DNA from: Zingiber officinale
Lineage: Eukaryota > Streptophyta > Magnoliopsida > Zingiberales > Zingiberaceae
DNA: 64,000 nt
Direction: 5' to 3'
Assembly (NCBI RefSeq): GCF_018446385.1
Contig: NC_056000.1
Location: 30,644,011-30,708,010 of the forward strand
Below, one piece after another: positions 25,422 through 36,026 of the stretch. Position 1 is the first letter of the stretch; every line of letters starts with the position of its first letter. The position numbers were made by a program, and so were the translations under genes. The notes under the pieces are model-generated. The model did no database searches, was not told the DNA's origin, and saw only the letters and a program-made list of their open reading frames with translations.

Positions 25422-27182
25422 CTAGTTGGAGATGTAGCTCCTCAGTTGACCTCGCCAAGACTCTGTTCCGATCTACAACACGAGAAACGTCAATGTCGGG
25501 TCAGGAAAGGAGTCCTCGGTATTGACCCTCTGACGCTCAAGTCAGTCACTGGAATAATGGAAAGAAAGCGGAGCAACGTAGTAACAGTAAAAGTATAAGC
25601 GCATATAATGAATATCGCATACCTTTGCCGATGCATATGGATTCCCCCTTTATATAGTACTACAGTAGGCGACATGCACGCTCCTCAAGGCATGAGCATG
25701 TTTTTCCCAACCATCCTATGAAAGGACATGTCAAAAAAGTATCTCTGACATCATACCTCAATAGGGTATACAAATCCCTGACATGATAGTAGAAGCTTCC
25801 ATCGTACAATTTGTCGTTGACCATGCATTGTTGTCAGCGGCATTACCTCTTAGAGGGATATTAAGAGATATGAGAAGGGTTCCCCTGTTCGACCGAGCGA
25901 GGTAGCCGCTTGGTTGGGACTCCCACGCCCGATCGATCTCCGTTGCTTTTCTTCATAGTACCTTGGTTCGGCAGGTGATGTGTTACTCGACCAGACATGA
26001 TCTCCGGTCGGCCCGACACTCGCTTAGTCAGTTGTGTGCCTTTGGTGTTCTTTTTGCACTAAACCCCGATCAAACAAGAGATCTATTAAAATGAGCTTCA
26101 TGGCTGACTGGACCCTTCAACCCTGATTGGCAATTGGAGTTAACATCCGTTCGACCCACTTCCGGTGAGCCTAATTATTCCCTGGCTTTGATCGCCCTGA
26201 CTTTGACCTTCACATGGGTTTCTATCGCTTCCCTTGACCCCTGCTTGGTCGGCCCCCTTTATCACCGCATCACAAGCCTTCCCATCAAGTCTAGTCGAAG
26301 GAGGCTATAAGTCCAATTGACTAGACAAGCAGTGTCTTCGATGACCTTCATGGTTGACGGAAATTCTGGGCTTCTAGAGCTGCTGCTCAGCTACTAATTA
26401 CTGACCTAGGTTTAGAGTCGCCACTCTACTATCAATTGTTGTCATGGGTTTAGAGCCACCGCTCGGCTATCAATTACTGACTTGGGTTTAGAGTCGCCGC
26501 TCGACTATTAATTACTGACCTGGGTTTAAAACCGTCGCTTGACTATAAGGAATACTGTGGTCGCTCCAAGCCCCGGGCTTAGAGTCGCCACTCGGCCATG
26601 ACTTAGTCAAAGATCTTTGCTAGTCGGGATGTTTGGCGACAACACTTAGCAATTTTTCATATCTCATCGCTTCCTCGAACGAGCGCCTGCTATTTGTTAC
26701 TGATGTCATCTCAATTTTTAGAAGACTGTGCAAATCTCTGGTCATTATTGTCGAGTACGCCGCCCATGCCTTTTAATTAAGCCTCATTAATGCTTCTCTA
26801 TCAATCGTCGTCACGTGTCCCAATTTCTACCACTGCACCCTTGAGGTGACAGGTGGATATCCGCGATTGATGTGACAAGCGCCGTTTTGAATTCCACGAT
26901 CAAATTTTGGTCTCATTTCCCATAACCCTCGATCGAACAGCCCAGAGCGATCGTTCGCTGGGTTTATAAGCCCTTACTGTCGTCGTTCTCATACTTCGTC
27001 GCCTTTGTTCTTTACGCACGTACTCCGCCAATTTCCTTCTTCCTCTTCACCGTCGGTAATCTTTATTAGTAAGCTTTCTTTTCCCTTCTTATCGCGTCAC
27101 TGGTCTTCTTCCCTTTCCGCTTTCTATGGTCGTTTCTCCTTAACCTCCTGCATCCATCCCCGGGCTTTGGTACACTTCTACT
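25422..27182 (-). repeat. Gypsy LTR, left part (interrupted)
   Basis: GC-moderate sequence with recurring GGGTTTAGAGTCGCCGCTCG units near 26395-26600, resuming at 34850-35049 beyond a Copia insertion (ATAGCTGTCGCTCGG). It is contiguous with the minus-strand integrase tail at 35050-36026, so it reads as the 3' LTR of that element. The left end is uncertain and may include a few bases left of solo LTR A (from about 23053). Confidence 0.55.
26395..26600. repeat. ~60-bp tandem units within the Gypsy LTR
   Basis: Four copies of a unit built on GGTTTAGAGTCGCC-GCTCGGCTA-TCAATTACTGACC occur in a row, with small substitutions. Confidence 0.6.
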
Positions 27183-27512
27183 TGTTGATACAGTCTGACC
27201 TGGCTGTTGTTTTGATGTTGACACTGATTTAAGTTTGTATCAGATATTAATTAAACTTAGACTGATTAATGATCAAGGTTGATCATGTGGAGAAGAAAAG
27301 ATCAAGTATGAATACTTGGCACGCGAAGTCGGAAAGGGCTCGGTAGCTCATTTTCTGGACTAGGTCAGAGAGGGCTCGATAGCTTGTTCTCTGGACCGGA
27401 CAAAGTCGGAGAGGGCTCGGTAGCTCGTTCTCCGGACTAGGTCAGAGAGGGCTCGGTAGCTCGTTCTCTGGATCGGACGGAGTCGGAGAGGGCTCGGTAG
27501 CTCGTTCTCCGG
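27183..27512 (+). repeat. 5' LTR, truncated
   Basis: Its first ~195 bp align with the 3' LTR at 33221, with about six differences, all transitions. The copy breaks off within the GGCTCGGTAGCTCGTTCTC minisatellite and is joined directly to integrase sequence. Confidence 0.85.
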
Positions 27513-27541
27513 AGCATCAAGTATCAAAAGGATTAGTGTGA

Positions 27542-30190
27542 GACTTACCAAGCATCAAGTATCAAAAGACAAAATTATGTGATGCATGTCAAAAGGGTAA
27601 GCAAACAAAAGCGGCTTATAAAGGTAAAAGCGCCGTAAGTACATCTACTGCTTTAGATTTATTGCATATGGATTTGTTTGATTGCAGTAATGTTATTTCA
27701 TTGAATGGGAGTAGATACTGTTTAGTGATCATTGATGATTTTACTAGATATACATGGACTTTCTTTTTGAAAAATAAGGATCAAACCATAGATGTTTTTG
27801 TTTCTTTTTGTAGAAGAACTGAAAATGAAAAATCAACAACAATTAAAACAATTAGAAGTGATCATGGTGGAGAATTTCAAAACCATAGATTTTTAGAATT
27901 TTGTCAAGAAAAAGGATATAGGCATGAGTTCTCTACTCCAAGGATCCCACAACAAAATGGGATTGTGGAGAGAAAGAACCGAGTCTTGCAAGAGGCTGCA
28001 CGAAGCATGCTCAATGAGTACTCACTACCGAGCTACTTATGGGCTGAAGCGGTAAATACCGCTTGCTATGTGCAAAATCGAGTCTTGATACATAGGTTTT
28101 TAGAAAAGACTCCCCATGAACTTTGGTTTGGGAAACCCCCTACAATTAAACATCTTAGGGTGTTTGGTTGTAAGGTGTTTATCTTGAACACCAAGGATCA
28201 TCTTGGAAAGTTCACGGCTAAGGCTGACGAAGGGATACTAGTCGGGTACTCTCTCACCAGCAAAGCCTATCGAGTCTACAACAATAGGACTAAGTTGATT
28301 GAAGAGTCCTCGGATGTAGCATTTGAAGAAATTCCTAAATCAAATGATCAATCAAGGGATGTAGGAGAAATTCAATTTGAACTTAGAAATCTAAGTTTAA
28401 ATGATCAAAACATAGAAAGAGTCGAAATTGACTCCGATGATGATGAGCAAAGGCAAGAGAGGACTCAGTCTGATCCCTTGCCTGATACTGAGCCCTTGCC
28501 TGTGTCTAGTGAGTCCACTCATGAGGCACCGCCAACACCAAGACAATCTAGGATAGCCTCTAGTCATCCCCAAGACCAGATTGTGGGAGACATTCAACAA
28601 GGGGTTAGGACTAGATCATTCTTTAGAAATGAGTCTAATGAGGTCGCCTTGATCTCAGAAATCGAACCAAAATTAGTTGATGAGGCATTGCACGATCTTG
28701 ATTGGAACATAGCTATGCAAGATGAGTTAGGTCAATTTGAAAGGAGTCAAGTGTGGGACTTAGGTCCTAGACCTAAGAAGACCACCATTATTGGAACCAA
28801 ATGGGTCTTCAAAAATAAGTTAAACCAGAAGGGAGAAGTCGTAAGAAATAAGGCAAGACTTGTAGCTAAGGGCTATAGTCAAGTCGAGGGCCTCGATTAT
28901 GATGAGACTTATGCTCCCGTGGCTCGATTAGAGTCCATTCGTTTAATGCTATCTTTTGCAGCACATAGAGGCTTCAAGCTCTATTAAATGGACGTTAAAT
29001 CGGCCTTCTTAAATGGTTTTATTAAAGAAGAGGTCTATGTTGAACAACCACCGGGGTTTGTGAATACCGAAGCTCCAAACCACGTGTACAAGCTCAAGAA
29101 AGCTCTTTATGGGCTTAAACAAGCACCTCGAGCATGGTACGAAAGGTTGTCAACTTACTTATTAGAAAAGGGTTTTGTAAGAGGTCAAATAGACCCAACA
29201 CTATTTCTGCGTAGAGATGGTGAGAACATATTTGTAGCCCAGGTGTATGTCGATGACATAATTTGTGGCTCGAATAACAAGGGCTATTTGAATGAATTTA
29301 TCACTCACATGGAAAATGAGTTTGAAATGAGTCTGGTGGGAGAATTGACATTCTTCCTTGGACTTGAAATCAAACAAACTCGAGATGGCATTTATGTCCA
29401 TCAAACAAAATACACTCAAGAGATGCTCAAGAAATTCAAAATGAGTGACTCTAAGGAAGTATCCACTCCAATGGCGACAAACACTCGCCTTGACAATGAT
29501 GAGAGTGGAAAACCAATTGATCTAACGCAATATAGAAGCATGATCGATAGTCTTCTATATCTCACAGCTAGTTGACCGGACATACTTTTTACTCTGGGCA
29601 TGTACGCTAGATATCAAGTATGTGCCAAGGAATCTCATTTGATTGCAGTTAAGAGAATCCTGAGATACCTTAAGGGCACAATTAGAGTAGGTCTATGGTA
29701 CCCTCGTACGGAGTCTTTTGACTTGATAGGTTATACCGACTCTGATTATGCTGGGTGCAAATTGGATCGGAAAAGCACTAGTGGGGGTTGCCAATTTTTA
29801 GGTTCATCATTGGTTAGTTGGTCAAGTCGGAAGCAACATTGTGTTGCTCTCTCCACGACCGAGGCTGAATACATTGCCATGGGAGAGAGTGTATCACAAT
29901 TGTTGTGGATGATCCACACCCTAGAAGATTATGGGCTTTCATATAAGGGAGTGCAAGTGTTGTGTGATAACATCAGCACAATAAACTTAACAAAAAATCC
30001 AGTCCATCATTCACGGACCAAACATATTGAAGTGCGTCATCACTTCATTAGAGATCATGTAGCTAGGGGAGACATTGCGCTCACATATGTTGAGTCAAAA
30101 TCGAAGCTAGCCGATATTTTCACCAAACCTCTTCTGGAAAATGAATTTAGTCATTTGAGGAGAGAATTGGGAATGTGTTTGTCTCAATAG
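27542..30190 (+). pseudogene. Copia pol (integrase, reverse transcriptase, RNase H) with two nonsense codons
   Basis: One frame runs the whole length, interrupted only by TAA at 28985-28987 and TGA at 29573-29575. Integrase begins with LPSIKYQK and the CDAC half of its zinc finger. It shows the DDE triad contexts [14 protein letters not shown] and [11 protein letters not shown] follows, with [10 protein letters not shown] and the catalytic YVDD at 29245-29256. RNase H shows YTDSDYAG, TTEAEYIA and LCDN, ending before TKPLLENEF. Both stops are at conserved positions and each is explained by a single C-to-T change. Gag, protease and integrase N-terminus are deleted. Non-functional but young looking. 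Confidence 0.9.
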
Positions 30191-30869
30191 GCGATTAGGA
30201 CCTCATCATGATCAATAAGGACAATTAAAACAACAAGAGAAATTGGGAAATTAATTTGGGCAACTTGGGGATATCTCACACAAACTATAAGGTTTAACAA
30301 ATTATTTTTGTTTGCTAGAAATAGGGTGAGATGCTAGGATCAGCCGAATTATTCAAAATGTATCATGCATCCCTTGAATAATTAGGTTGAAGAGACATAA
30401 ATTGAGTATGGGGAAGACCATTACATAATTCATGTGTATTTGGTTCCTAGATCTTACTCATATATTCCAACCAAGGAAACTTGGTTGGACTTTTACCTAG
30501 AAATTATGTAACTTTGGTTGATGGACTGTTTGATACCTTTGAACGATACTTTTCATGATTTTGACTGAAACTAGGACAAGTCCTTGAAAGAATGAAAGCA
30601 ATTTGGTTATATTTTGACAAACTTGAAACTGAACATAACAAGGTCGAAAATTTCAGTTTTCAAGCCTTGAGTTGTCTGTTTTTCTAAATGTCTGAAACTT
30701 TCGGGCTATGACCAATTTCAGACCATAATCTTTAGGGAATAGTTATGCTTGTAGATTCTTTAGAGTCTAGGTACTGGATTTGGAAGTTTCACTGGAGTAA
30801 CTTATACGAATTATCGAACACCTCTACGAATTTCAGTTACTGAAATTACAGGAGAAATTTCAGTACCAG

Positions 30870-31200
30870 ACACCGATCGGTCTACAGACCGATCAGGAGG
30901 TTCCTGGATCGGTCCAGGGACCGATCAGGTTCATTTTGTACGCAGGAAGCCTACTGATCGTCTTCTGATCGGTCTACAGACCGATCAGGAGTTCCCTGAT
31001 CGGGCCGGGGACCGATCAGGTCAGTCTGGTACGCAGAAAAGGCTACTGATCGCCTTCTGATCGGTCTAAAGACCGATCAGAAGGTTCCCTGATCGGTCCA
31101 GGGACCGATCAGCGGCTACTGAGCGTCTCCTGATCTGTCTACGGACCGATCAGGAGGCTCCTGATGTCTCCTGATCGGACAGCCGTCCGATCATTTCGAC
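30870..31200 (+). repeat. Array of about eight GATCGGTC...GACCGATC palindromes
   Basis: Between pol and the env-like gene, palindromic units of about 22-26 bp recur every 30-60 bp, e.g. TGATCGGTCTACAGACCGATCA. Each could fold as a short hairpin in RNA. A related array lies in the 3' LTR. Its role is unknown; the palindromes are directly visible. Confidence 0.85.
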
Positions 31201-31337
31201 ACCTGGACACCCATCACCCTTAAAGCTTCCCGATCCTTTCTTTTCTCCCTTCATGCTGAAGCCCTAGCCGACTCTTCCCTACGCCTCAACTCTTCTCTTC
31301 TCTTTGCACGCCGGAACCCTAGCCAAAAGATACTTCA

Positions 31338-32778
31338 ATGGCACCAAGGTAACTCCATACTTCTCTTGAACTTGGCATTTCGGTTTCATTTCTCACCATA
31401 TCTGTGCTTTTTGTTTCGGGTGTTGGTGGCTCCGGTGCTCACTTACTTGCCCCATTGTATCACATTGTTAACCCTTAGGAAGAAACTAGTGGGTGAAGGA
31501 ACCTCTAAGTCTAAGTCACCTGAGAAGTCGAAGTCTAAGGCTCCTTCCCGACCTCAACCATCTGTCTCCGAGAGATTTCCAAACCACCATTTTGAGGAAG
31601 CCTTTAAACAAAGAACTTTTAAATTACTCCCTTGTAGGTCTGTGGATCGAAAATTCATGGACGAATTTTGTCCAACTGTGTCAGAAATCATTGCCTACTA
31701 CAAACTTGATTCACTTGTCTACTTAGAACGAGATATCAATTATGACTTAGTATATGAGTTTTATAACAATCTTCATCAAACTAATGATGTGAGTTATAAA
31801 ACAAAAGTTGCTAAGCAGACTCTTGATTTCAGTTTTTCAGCCTTCTTTGACTATCTAGGTTGCCGGAGGTGTTCCGGAAATGTCTTTTCGATATATCCTG
31901 ACTTACCAGACCCCTTACCTTCACCTTTTGATGTCACACCTGACTCTATTTATGAGTATTTCTTCAGACATCCGAGACCGGGTGGACTAGATGAGTTAGA
32001 TGTTGATTTTCCTACTTTTACAGCTTTGAGATTATCTGCCCCCGATTACATTCTTTTTAAGATTGTCACGAACTGCCTTCTGCCTATCACATCTAAACCA
32101 TTGTCTGAGATCCGACGATATCATTGCCTGATGCTTTATGGATTGCGTCGGCGTCTCGACTTTGACATCATGTCTAGCATCTACTCTTCGATCATCTCTT
32201 ATAGTGAGCCAAACAGCTTCACTGTTTATATGCCTTATGGGCATATAATTACAGATTGGCTCGAGACCCTTCAGATTGATGTCTCCAAGGGTAGAATAGT
32301 CAAGATGGTTAGACATGATTGCAGACTTGGGAAACTGGCATTTTCCAAGTCTGGCATCATAGGACAAAATGGGGATGTTCGGTGGAAGGATGGGAGAGCT
32401 CTAGGTGAGTTACCACGGGGACCTCCACGACAGGTTGCGGCTGCTCCTGTTGCTGCTCCTCCTACGGCTGCTGCTGACGATGGCGAGGCAGATCCTGATC
32501 TGCGCTGGCAGATCGCCAAGCTGGAGAGTCGCATTGATCGGCACGATGAGCTGCTGGTTGCTGAGCTCCACGGGGTGCACGTCCGGATTGACCAGCGCTA
32601 CGATGATTTACGCAGTCAGCAGTTGGCGACACATCAGGCGATTATGGGATGGATGGCCAGATATCCACCTCCGCAGGATTTCCCGGGCTATCCATCCTCG
32701 AGCAGCGGCATGCCACCTCAGGGACCCACTCCTCCCGTTGATGATGCTGATGCTCCTCATGATGAGGAGGCTGATTGA
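31338..32778 (+). CDS. Env-like (third ORF) protein of the Copia element, spliced, 436 aa
   Basis: Proposed exons are 31338-31348 (ATGGCACCAAG) and 31479-32778. Joining them gives MAPRKKLVGEG... and an exact frame of 437 codons. Without splicing the ATG reads MAPR then TAA. The body has a Lys/Ser/Pro-rich basic N-terminus and a globular region of about 280 residues, similar in style to the plant-retrotransposon domain often labelled putative plant transposon protein. An Ala/Pro linker, a predicted coiled coil (from LRWQIAKLESRIDRH) and a Pro-rich acidic tail follow. I see no signal peptide or clear membrane helix in the spliced product, so true envelope function is unproven. The ORF is intact while pol carries stops. 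Placement between pol and 3' LTR matches SIRE-type elements. Confidence 0.75.
31349..31478 (+). other. Proposed 130-nt intron in the env-like gene
   Basis: Donor AAG|GTAACT and acceptor CCCTTAG|G, with a pyrimidine-rich stretch upstream of the acceptor. Removal restores the frame from the only well-placed ATG (context TTCAATGG). Confidence 0.65.
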
Positions 32779-33207
32779 TACACATTGTTCTATGATGTCA
32801 TTTTGATTATCTGGGTTTTGGATGTTGGTTGTTGGATACTTATGTCTGACCTGGATACTTGCTGTTTTCATATATATATGCTGCTTTTTCTTTACGTTTC
32901 ACTTCTTATTTGCTATTAATTTGCTGTTCATATGCCATGTCTTGTATGTCTCTTATTTCTTTATTACTGTCTTATAATACACTTAGAGGGCATTCTAGGA
33001 GATTAAGAAAAAGACAGTATGGGTTAAGGGGGAGTCCTTTAATGTTTTCTTACCTAATTCGTACCTTTTCGGTGTTTGACAAAGGGGGAGAAGATAACTA
33101 AGTTTAGAGATAAATGAAAGTTTGGCTTTAGGGGGAGGATCTTGATTCCCCTAAAATTGAAATATGAACATTTCTGATCTAAACTTAAATCATGTTGTCA
33201 AACAACA

Positions 33208-33220
33208 AAAAAGAGGAGAT
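33208..33220 (+). other. Polypurine tract of the Copia element
   Basis: AAAAAGAGGAGAT immediately precedes the TGTTGATAC start of the 3' LTR. It is the plus-strand priming site and fixes the LTR boundary. Confidence 0.85.
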
Positions 33221-33350
33221 TGTTGATACAGTCTGACCTGACTGTTGTTTTGATGTTGACACTGATTTAAGTTTGTATCAGATATTAATTAAACTCAGAC
33301 TGATTAATGATCAAGGTTGATCATGTGGAGAAGAAAAGATCAAGTACGGA

Positions 33351-33595
33351 TACTTGGCACGCGAAGTCGGAAAGGGCTCGGTAGCTCGTTTTCCGGACTA
33401 GGTCAGAGAGGGCTCGATAGCTCGTTCTCTGGACCGGACGAAGTCGGAGAGGGCTCGGTAGCTCGTTCTCTGGACTAGGTCAGAGAGGGCTCGGTAGCTC
33501 GTTCTCTGGACCGGACGTGAAAGTCGGAGAGAGCTTGGTAGCTTGTTCTCCAGACTAGGTCAGAGAGGGCTCGGTAGCTCGTTCTCTGAACCAGG
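33351..33595 (+). repeat. Minisatellite with alternating 36/40-bp units in the LTR
   Basis: Units built on GGCTCGGTAGCTCGTTCTC alternate between a GGACTAG-GTCAGAGA and a GGACCGGAC-GTCGGAGA version, giving a dimeric period of about 76 bp. About six monomers are here and about five in the truncated 5' LTR (27329-27512). Confidence 0.8.
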
Positions 33596-33654
33596 AAGAC
33601 GTTAGGAAGACGTTAGGGTTTAAGACTGGGAAGTTCTAAAACCAACGGAGGCAG

Positions 33655-34025
33655 TGGATCGGTCTGTTGACCGATCCAGTGATACTCTGACTGTCTGGAT
33701 CGGTCTATCGATCGATCCAGTGATACCTTAGTTACCTGATCGGTCTCGTGACCGATCAGTAACCACACAGTAGCTTTCTGTGAGTTATCTGATCGGTCTG
33801 GTGATCGATCAGTAACCAAACAGTAGCCTTCTGCAGGTTATCTGATCGGTCTATGGACCGATCAGAAGGGAAGCGATGAGGTAGAGGACTATAGGGGATC
33901 GGTCTGTGGACTGATCCACCTATAGGCTGATCGGTCCACAGACCGATCAGAAGTCCTCCAGACCGATCAGGATATGTCCTGATCGGTCCAGAGGGATATG
34001 GATCGGTCTGTTGACCGATCCACAA
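33655..34025 (+). repeat. Palindrome array in the 3' LTR (about nine units)
   Basis: Units such as GGATCGGTCTGTTGACCGATCC and TGATCGGTCTATGGACCGATCA are spaced through the LTR. The outer pair switches between G...C and T...A while staying complementary. Same core as the array before the env-like gene. Confidence 0.85.
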
Positions 34026-34843
34026 TGATGTCGTTTGCCTTCTGATATCTCTCTACGATTTCTGATTCATCTGATCTAACCATCTGCTGTAAGCCTTTTG
34101 AGTTACAGATTGCAGGTGTCGTGCCAATTCTTGATTTCAAATTAAGCTCCATCAGAAGAATAAGACCAAGTGCCCTTTCTGCTGTGTTTCACTGCAAGTG
34201 GTGCAATTCGAGCGTCAACGTTCACTGGCTGCGATCAGTTGGCAACAGCTTGACTCTTGCTCATTGGTTCGAGCTCAGAGACACCAGTGAAGACCATGGA
34301 TGGTATTGGTGTGAGTTCAGAGAACCAGATGAGGAGGAAGAGTGATTGGCGACGCCTGAGATGGTTGCAGTGATTCGATACAGGTGACAGTGATTCGGCT
34401 CTGGCTGAAGACAGTGAGAAAGCAGAATAAGAAGAAGGAAGAAGAGAGGTTTGCTAAGGTTTTGGAAAAACTCTCTGTCGATCAAGCAAGAGGCTGTGTT
34501 GTTGAGCTCTTGGCTGAGGAATTCCTTCTGTCTTTGCGTTTTGCTTCGTGGCTGTAAGTTTTATTGTTCATTTCTTTCGGCCACTGAACTTTGTAAGTCT
34601 TGTGCTTCATTTCAAATATTTTCTGTGACTTTGTGGAGAGGTTACTCCACCGAGAAGGGGAAATACTTAGCCGGATTTTGTCCAGGGTGTGATCTACCGA
34701 AAGATCAAGGGATCGTCCACCTTACGGACACGCCGAGGAGTAGGGGCAAGTTATTCCCGAACCTCGTACATCGTTTTTGTTAGTGGTGGGTTGCTTATTT
34801 TCCTTGCATCAGTTTCCTTTTGCTTATTTCCGCTGTGCTAACA

Positions 34844-35049
34844 AATCTTTTGCTTATTCCCGAAAACTTTGGTGGATTTATAGCTGTCGCTCGGTTGTTG
34901 TTTCATAGACTCAAGGATTTATAGTCGCTGCTCGATCGACTTTTAACTTGGTCGATCGTCGCAAAAGTCTAGGACACTTGGTATTTTTATTTATTGTTCC
35001 CTTGCACTTACATGATATATGTTTGCACAAGTGTATCTAAATTTAATCA
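34844..35049 (-). repeat. Gypsy LTR, right part
   Basis: Resumes the LTR interrupted by the Copia element, with the same TAGTCGCTGCTCG theme. On the minus strand it would start TGATTAAATTTAG, directly after a purine-rich tract (reverse complement of 35050-35063, GGGTGAGAGGTGCG). Confidence 0.5.
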
Positions 35050-36026
35050 CGCACCTCTCACCCGGCCCTATAGGGCTGGAGGTGGTTTGCGCTCCAAGGC
35101 CGTTCAAGCTTTCTCCCATTTCCGTCTTGCAAATAGTAAGCTCCTGATCGGAGTTTCTGAATAACTTTGTAGAGTCCTCCCCACGGGACTTCTAGCTTAG
35201 TGATGTCGTCGACCGGTTTCACTCTCTTTCATACCAAGTCACTGACCTTGAATGACCTTAGGACCACCCTCGGGTTGTAACTTTGCTTCATGAGCTACCG
35301 GTATGCCATCAGCCGAACATCGGCCTTATCTCGCACTTTATCTATCAAGTCAAGCTCCATCAGCCTCCAATCGGTATTTTCCTCGTCATAGAGCTATACC
35401 CGGTCTGACTCCACACCAACTTACACTAAAATCACTGCTTCACCACCGTACATCATATGGAATGGAGTTATCACGGTCGCCTCTCTTGGTGTGGTGTGAT
35501 GAGCTTATAATATACTAGGGAGTTGATCGACCCAACTGCCTCCAACGTGGTCGAGCCGAGCCGAAGCCCTCTGAGGATTTTCCTATTGGTGACTTCCGCT
35601 CAGCTATTGCTCTGTGGATAAGCCACTGAAGTGAAAGCCTATGCAATGTCATAGCCCTCACACTACTCCTTGAGCTTCCGCCCTGCAAACTGTCTCCTGT
35701 TGTCCAAGACGAGCCAACGAGGGATATCGAACTGACACAAGATGTTTTGCCATATAAATTTGATAACCATATGCTCGGTTATCTTAGCTAGCGACTCAAC
35801 CTCCATCCATTTTGAAAAATAATCTACTGCCATAAATAGAAATCTTTGCTGATCGATCGCCACGAAAAACGGTCCGATGATGTCCATGCTCCACTGGTCG
35901 AACGAATAGGACACCGTGGATGCTTTTATCTCTTCGGTGGATCAGTGCGAGATGTTAAAATACTTCTGGCATGACAAGCAAGTGACCACCATCTAAGCAA
36001 CATCGTCTTGAAATGTGGGCCAAAAG
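35050..36026 (-). pseudogene. Ty3/Gypsy integrase C-terminal half and tail
   Basis: Minus-strand reading gives the zinc-finger end (CLSCQKY), the integrase core FDQWSMDIIGPF, then FLFMAVDYFSKWMEVE and DNRRQFAGRKLKE (35663-35914). A degenerate DDE end follows. The C-terminal module reads GAYYLQDGNGRKL then PWSANHLQPY near 35065-35130. That tail is typical of the Tat/Ogre side of plant Gypsy elements. Stops and shifts interrupt it. The rest of pol and gag are not recognisable beyond solo LTR B. Confidence 0.75.

Larger units (their letters stand above)
27183..34843 (+). mobile_element. Copia retrotransposon with env-like third ORF (SIRE/Maximus-like), internally deleted
   Basis: Structure on the plus strand: truncated 5' LTR (27183-27512), pol from the integrase zinc region to RNase H (27542-30190), spacer with a palindrome array, env-like gene (31338-32778), polypurine tract and full 3' LTR (33221-34843). 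Gag, protease and the rest of the 5' LTR are deleted. The integrase-RT-RNase H order is diagnostic for Copia. An extra ORF between pol and the 3' LTR points to the SIRE/Maximus lineage. It sits inside a Gypsy LTR. The 5-mers outside the ends (CTACT and AATCT) do not match, so the target duplication is lost or an edge is slightly off. Confidence 0.85.
33221..34843 (+). repeat. 3' LTR, complete (about 1.62 kb)
   Basis: Runs from TGTTGATACAG to GTGCTAACA. It contains a higher-order minisatellite (33351-33595) and a palindrome array (33655-34025). The right edge is judged from the TGTT/AACA ends. A 15-bp direct repeat TTTTGCTTATT(T/C)CCG straddles it, so the edge may be off by some bases. Confidence 0.75.

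Noticed and set aside
30870-31200. Regularly spaced repeats resembling a CRISPR array
   Set aside because: Plant nuclear DNA, palindromic units with irregular spacing and no unique equal-length spacers, inside a retrotransposon.
31366-31478. Hydrophobic N-terminal extension of the env-like ORF as a signal peptide
   Set aside because: No in-frame ATG in this part; it is read only from an alternative TTG, and the splice from the ATG at 31338 removes it.
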